Under the pieces are notes generated by a model. The model was not told where the DNA came from, ran no database searches, and saw only the letters and a list, made by a program, of their open reading frames with translations. This document shows, one piece after another, positions 60,766 to 64,000 of a stretch of DNA of 64,000 nt. How positions within the stretch are numbered: the first letter of the stretch is position 1; the number at the start of each line of letters is the position of its first letter. The position numbers and the translations under genes are program-made. Source of the DNA: Luteibacter sp. Sphag1AF (GTDB lineage Bacteria > Pseudomonadota > Gammaproteobacteria > Xanthomonadales > Rhodanobacteraceae); the NCBI RefSeq assembly GCF_014192715.1, contig NZ_JACHYH010000006.1, positions 181,407 to 245,406 on the forward strand. The letters are read 5' to 3'.

Positions 60766-63186
60766 ATGGAGCCATGGGCAAAGCGTTTGTGCGCGCTGCT
60801 TTTTGTATGCAGTGCAATTTTTTCCGCCATGGTTGTCGCAGGCGCCCTGACGGGCTGGGTGCTTAGCACCCGGCGTGTGATGCTCAGTCCCGCGCTGCTG
60901 TGGGAATGGTGGCAGTACCTTGATCACCCGCAATGGCAGCCTTTCGCGACCCGCATCCGCCTGTGGACGCTTGTCGGCTTCATCCCCACGCTGCTTCTGT
61001 TCGCCTGGCTCGGTAGCCGGCTGCATGATGTCCAGCGCCGTCGCTGGCCCACACCGATTCCACCATTCATCACCCCGCGCAAAAGCGCGCTGACCTGGTC
61101 GGCGCAGCGCCATCGCGGCATCACGCTGGCCAGCCATTACCGGCTTGGCAAGGCCGCCCCGTATGCGACCTCGGTCCTGCTCGCCGGACGCAATCCGCGT
61201 CGCACGCTGGCCCACGGCATCCTGCTCACCCTTCGTTACGTCGAAGGGCCGGTGCTGGTCGTCGACCTTTCCGCCAACGCGTTCGCCTTCACGGCCGGCT
61301 GGCGCGCCCAGGCCGGTCACCCCATCGTGCACTTGGCGCCGTTCGGCGGCGGTCGGCGCTGGAATCCGCTGCGTCATGCGTGGACCTCGCACGGCTGGTG
61401 CCAGGACCGACTCGCCCGACTCGCGCAACGCTGGTACCCGATCCGCGAGCGCGGCGACGAACTTCTGGCCAGCCAGACGCAACATGCGTTCGTGACCCTG
61501 GTTCACGCGCTGTACGACATCTACATCGTCTCCGACCAGGCGCACATGGTCTCGCCGGTCGATCTCTATCAGCTATGCGCACCCACCGAAGGCACGGCGG
61601 ATCGACGTTCGCTGGCCGCCCTGATGGCCCATCCCGCGTTGAGCGCGGCCACCCGAAACGCTCTGGGCACCTGGCTGGCGCTGGACACACCCACCATCGG
61701 GCGCATCTGGGAAGCACTTCGCCCTCCGCTGACCGTCTATGCCCAGGCCGGCGACGGCGCGTCCATGACCCGAAACGACACCCTGTTCGGCGACCACCCT
61801 GCGCGGCACACCACGGTCTATCTCAGCATCCCGCCCTCCCATCGCGCCCATGCCGCGTTACTGGTGGATACCTTCATCGCGCAATGGCACGAGCAGGTCA
61901 TGGCCGACGCGCCGGACGCGCTGCCGCTGGTGGTGCTCTACGGCGCGGACACCGTGGGTCCGCTGACCACTCTGACCCGGGGACCGGACACACTGCGCTG
62001 GCTGGCCACGGTGGACGACCTGGCCAGTGTCGCCACGATGTACGGCCACCACACCGCTGCCTTCCTGCGCCGGTTTGGTCTGTGCGTGGCGCAGGCGCCC
62101 GTGCATCAGGTCGCGGCGGATCGGCTCGCACCGATGCTCACTGATTTTCTGGCCGCTCATTCGGACCCGCGACGGGCGATGAGCAGTCCGGCCACGCCCG
62201 CGCAATTGCTGACGCTGCGCGACGACGAGCAGATCGTGGTCGGCCGCACGCCCGAACGTCCCGTGCGCTGTCGCGTGCCGCGCCTGCCCCCGAAGCGCCT
62301 GCCCCCACCGTTCACCCCGACCGAAGGAGAACCCATGCCTGTGCCCAAACCGGTCGTCCTGCTGGCCGCCTCGATGATGGCCGCCTGTCGCGGCCCGATC
62401 ACGCCACCGCCCTTGCCGCCGGACGACACGCTGAAAACCCCCTGCGACGGGTTGCCACTAGAGACCGTCTCGTCACACGAACTGGTCCCCGCGTGCCTCG
62501 GGCCGTATCTCTTCCGGCTACCGCAGAACCTGTTTTATCTGCCGTGGGGACAGGGCAAAGAAAAGGAAGAGTTTTACTTGTCGGTGCAGTGGGATTCGTT
62601 GCAGCCGTTGCCACCGGATCGGGATCGCTATGGGAAACGCGAGTCGGCTGTTACGTCGATCACCATCCAGTATGACCACACCCACAGGCTGACCGACGAG
62701 GGCTTTCGCACGCTGTTGCGCCGGTATGTGGAGCCTCTGGATCCCAACAACCCGGTCGACCGCGCCAATCCCTCGCAAAATCTCGACCTGCGTATCCAGG
62801 GCGAGCCGATTTACGGGCTGACGCCGTACTACGCCGACTTCGAAAAAACCAAGGCGTACTACGCGAAGCTGTATGGCCCCGGGAACCTCTCGGACGATCC
62901 CAAAAACAGCATCGACTGGTTCGTGCGTTTCGGCCCCGACGGCCTGCCGAGCACCGTGATCAAGTGCTCGTCCCACTTACTCCCGGACGGCGCCCACGTG
63001 GAGCTCGGTCATGTCGTGGACGATGTGGCGCGCGACAAGAGTCGAGCGCTATGCACACACGACTTCCTGATCCCCGAATTCAAGGTAGCCGTTTCGATGA
63101 GTTACCTGCGCACGCTGATGTACGACTGGCCACGGATGGAAGCTTACGCACGCGCTGTGCTGAAAAATGGACACGTAAATAAATGA
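60766..63186 (+). CDS. Degenerate VirD4/TraG-like coupling protein fused to a lipoprotein domain
   Basis: An 806-residue frame. Residues 1-90 have two transmembrane helices (about 8-32, 66-84) as in VirD4. Residues 130-205 align by pattern with type IV coupling proteins ('VLVVDLSANAFAFTAGWRAQ', 'PFGGGRRWNPL'), but the Walker A position reads 'GRNPRRTLAHG' and the Walker B position 'LVVLYGADTVG' (near 388-398), so ATP hydrolysis is not expected. The coupling-protein block 'VDDLASVATMYGHHTAAFLR' remains. From Met524 a second module begins with a lipoprotein signal (lipobox MAAC, Cys541) and a ~265-residue periplasmic domain ending 'AYARAVLKNGHVNK'. Met524 has its own AAGGAG. The stop overlaps the next gene (ATGA). 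Confidence 0.72.
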   Translation: MEPWAKRLCALLFVCSAIFSAMVVAGALTGWVLSTRRVMLSPALLWEWWQYLDHPQWQPFATRIRLWTLVGFIPTLLLFAWLGSRLHDVQRRRWPTPIPPFITPRKSALTWSAQRHRGITLASHYRLGKAAPYATSVLLAGRNPRRTLAHGILLTLRYVEGPVLVVDLSANAFAFTAGWRAQAGHPIVHLAPFGGGRRWNPLRHAWTSHGWCQDRLARLAQRWYPIRERGDELLASQTQHAFVTLVHALYDIYIVSDQAHMVSPVDLYQLCAPTEGTADRRSLAALMAHPALSAATRNALGTWLALDTPTIGRIWEALRPPLTVYAQAGDGASMTRNDTLFGDHPARHTTVYLSIPPSHRAHAALLVDTFIAQWHEQVMADAPDALPLVVLYGADTVGPLTTLTRGPDTLRWLATVDDLASVATMYGHHTAAFLRRFGLCVAQAPVHQVAADRLAPMLTDFLAAHSDPRRAMSSPATPAQLLTLRDDEQIVVGRTPERPVRCRVPRLPPKRLPPPFTPTEGEPMPVPKPVVLLAASMMAACRGPITPPPLPPDDTLKTPCDGLPLETVSSHELVPACLGPYLFRLPQNLFYLPWGQGKEKEEFYLSVQWDSLQPLPPDRDRYGKRESAVTSITIQYDHTHRLTDEGFRTLLRRYVEPLDPNNPVDRANPSQNLDLRIQGEPIYGLTPYYADFEKTKAYYAKLYGPGNLSDDPKNSIDWFVRFGPDGLPSTVIKCSSHLLPDGAHVELGHVVDDVARDKSRALCTHDFLIPEFKVAVSMSYLRTLMYDWPRMEAYARAVLKNGHVNK
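62324..62337 (+). promoter_or_regulatory. Internal Shine-Dalgarno and ATG for the lipoprotein module
   Basis: AAGGAG at 62324-62329, five bases, then ATG at 62335, in frame inside the VirD4-like gene. The codons after this ATG encode a complete lipoprotein signal peptide, so the 283-residue lipoprotein (62335-63186) is probably made as a separate protein, whether or not the full fusion is made. Confidence 0.75.
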
Positions 63187-64000
63187 ACGGACTCACCGAT
63201 AAGGACCTGCGCATCCTTGCCTTCTATGCCGAGAAGGGAAATCGCGAGCTTTACTGGAACTATCTGGCCCAGATCGAAGGAGAGAATGGTTACGGCTTAT
63301 TGGCAGCCGGCGTGGTGCGCCACGACAACATGCCTGGCAAGACGGCCAATCTGTTTGCCGACCACCATGCCAGGGCGCACAACGGGAAAGTGCTGACTGA
63401 GCGGGAGTGGGACAACTTCGGTGTTGACCTGGTCAAGAGAGATTTCGCACTCCGTGAGCAATATCACTCGAAACAAGGCCCCGAGAGGGCGCTTCATCTG
63501 CCTGTGGCAGCCGTGCAGAAAGCCCACGACGACAGCTTCGACAACATCGGCGTAGACCGCAACGCATGGACACCCCGCCAGGCTCTGGAAGCGGCCCGCC
63601 AGCATGGCGGCGAACAGGAAGCGGAAGATCTCTGGCGCATCATGCGCAACAACGGCTTCATGGGCATCGGTCGGGGCGGCAGAACACTCGCCAACGTAGT
63701 CGGCATGGAAAACATGTCGGTCAGCGAGCGCTCCACCTACCTCCTGCACATGGCCCAGGCGTACCTGATGTCGACGCAGGACCTTCCGCATGTTCGTCCC
63801 GATCAAATCGGGCAGGAAAATCACTCCTTCACACGCAATCAGGACGGGAGCTGGACCGAGATGGCACGCAGCAGCATGCCCTTCGGCATGTCGCTGCCGG
63901 CGACTCGGGAAGTGACCGATCCGGATCGGCACAGGGAACTGGAAGACACCTGGCACCTGCGTCTGGAACGCGAAGCGGCCCGCAAGCGGTTTCATCCGGA
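63183..64000 (+). CDS. Putative T4SS (X-Tfe-like) effector, N-terminal 272 codons, truncated by window edge
   Basis: An open frame to the window end, starting ATGA-coupled to the lipoprotein. It begins 'MNGLTDKDLRILAFYAEKG', continues 'ELYWNYLAQIEGENGYGLLA' and later 'EREWDNFGVDLVKRDFALRE'. From memory, this N-terminus is like that of large proteins that xanthomonads secrete by their antibacterial type IV system, which carry a C-terminal XVIPCD domain; that part would be beyond the window. An upstream immunity lipoprotein is the usual partner. No catalytic motif is recognised in the visible part, so the toxic activity is unknown. Confidence 0.65.
   Translation, partial: MNGLTDKDLRILAFYAEKGNRELYWNYLAQIEGENGYGLLAAGVVRHDNMPGKTANLFADHHARAHNGKVLTEREWDNFGVDLVKRDFALREQYHSKQGPERALHLPVAAVQKAHDDSFDNIGVDRNAWTPRQALEAARQHGGEQEAEDLWRIMRNNGFMGIGRGGRTLANVVGMENMSVSERSTYLLHMAQAYLMSTQDLPHVRPDQIGQENHSFTRNQDGSWTEMARSSMPFGMSLPATREVTDPDRHRELEDTWHLRLEREAARKRFHP

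Overview
The window is GC-rich chromosomal DNA from a gammaproteobacterium. Gene order and content (rpoE-rseA-mucD-lepA-lepB-DUF4845-rnc-era-recO without rseB, a lexA-imuA-imuB-dnaE2 cassette with a GTAC-N4-GTAC operator, S-methyl-5'-thioinosine phosphorylase, MXKDX-repeat protein, many minor housekeeping neighbours) point to the Xanthomonadales/Lysobacterales, probably Rhodanobacteraceae (Luteibacter/Dyella-like). The genus is an inference. There are no rRNA genes, insertion sequences or CRISPR arrays.

Layout. 1-5.3 kb: end of a ligase-associated helicase, its partner phosphoesterase PdeM, a lipidated subtilisin-like autotransporter, then CutC and a Tat-exported glycosylasparaginase on the other strand. 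5.4-7.1 kb: a compact minor-pilin operon (pilV-pilW-mini-pilX-pilE) with no pilY1. 7.4-14.7 kb: cold-shock protein; rlmD-CYTH-nagZ-hpt-MTIP, linking rRNA modification, wall recycling and purine salvage; ydbH-ydbL for envelope lipid transport. 14.7-24.2 kb: a REC-Hpt protein and the sigma-E / LepA / LepB / RNase III / Era / RecO block, with a recognisable sigma-E promoter in front of rpoE. 24.3-34.8 kb: a GGDEF-EAL protein preceded by an unusual small protein, a fadJ-type beta-oxidation enzyme, DUF2058-slyX-ugd, an FKBP isomerase and a Kef-type antiporter. 35.0-35.3 kb: tRNA-Ala(GGC)-Glu(TTC)-Asp(GTC) operon. 35.4-41.9 kb: ppsR/ppsA and a MFS-HAD-DeoR operon. 42.0-47.9 kb: the complete SOS mutagenesis cassette. 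48-57.3 kb: small stress and redox genes (MXKDX protein, YfcG-like GST, FrmA, histone-like protein, MntH, CsbD).

The accessory part is 57.4-64 kb and holds the two most unusual loci. On the minus strand a 67-residue peptide with a CxxCxxCxxC centre, preceded by a strong ribosome binding site, overlaps a 679-residue fused ThiF-like/YcaO cyclodehydratase. With no dehydrogenase gene nearby, this looks like a minimal azoline-forming RiPP (TOMM) system. On the plus strand a VirD4/TraG-type coupling protein with destroyed Walker motifs is fused in frame to a lipoprotein that has its own Shine-Dalgarno and start. The start of a large gene overlaps its end by ATGA; its N-terminus resembles secreted antibacterial effectors of Xanthomonadales type IV secretion systems. 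I infer an effector / immunity / pseudo-coupling-protein module, cut off by the window edge.
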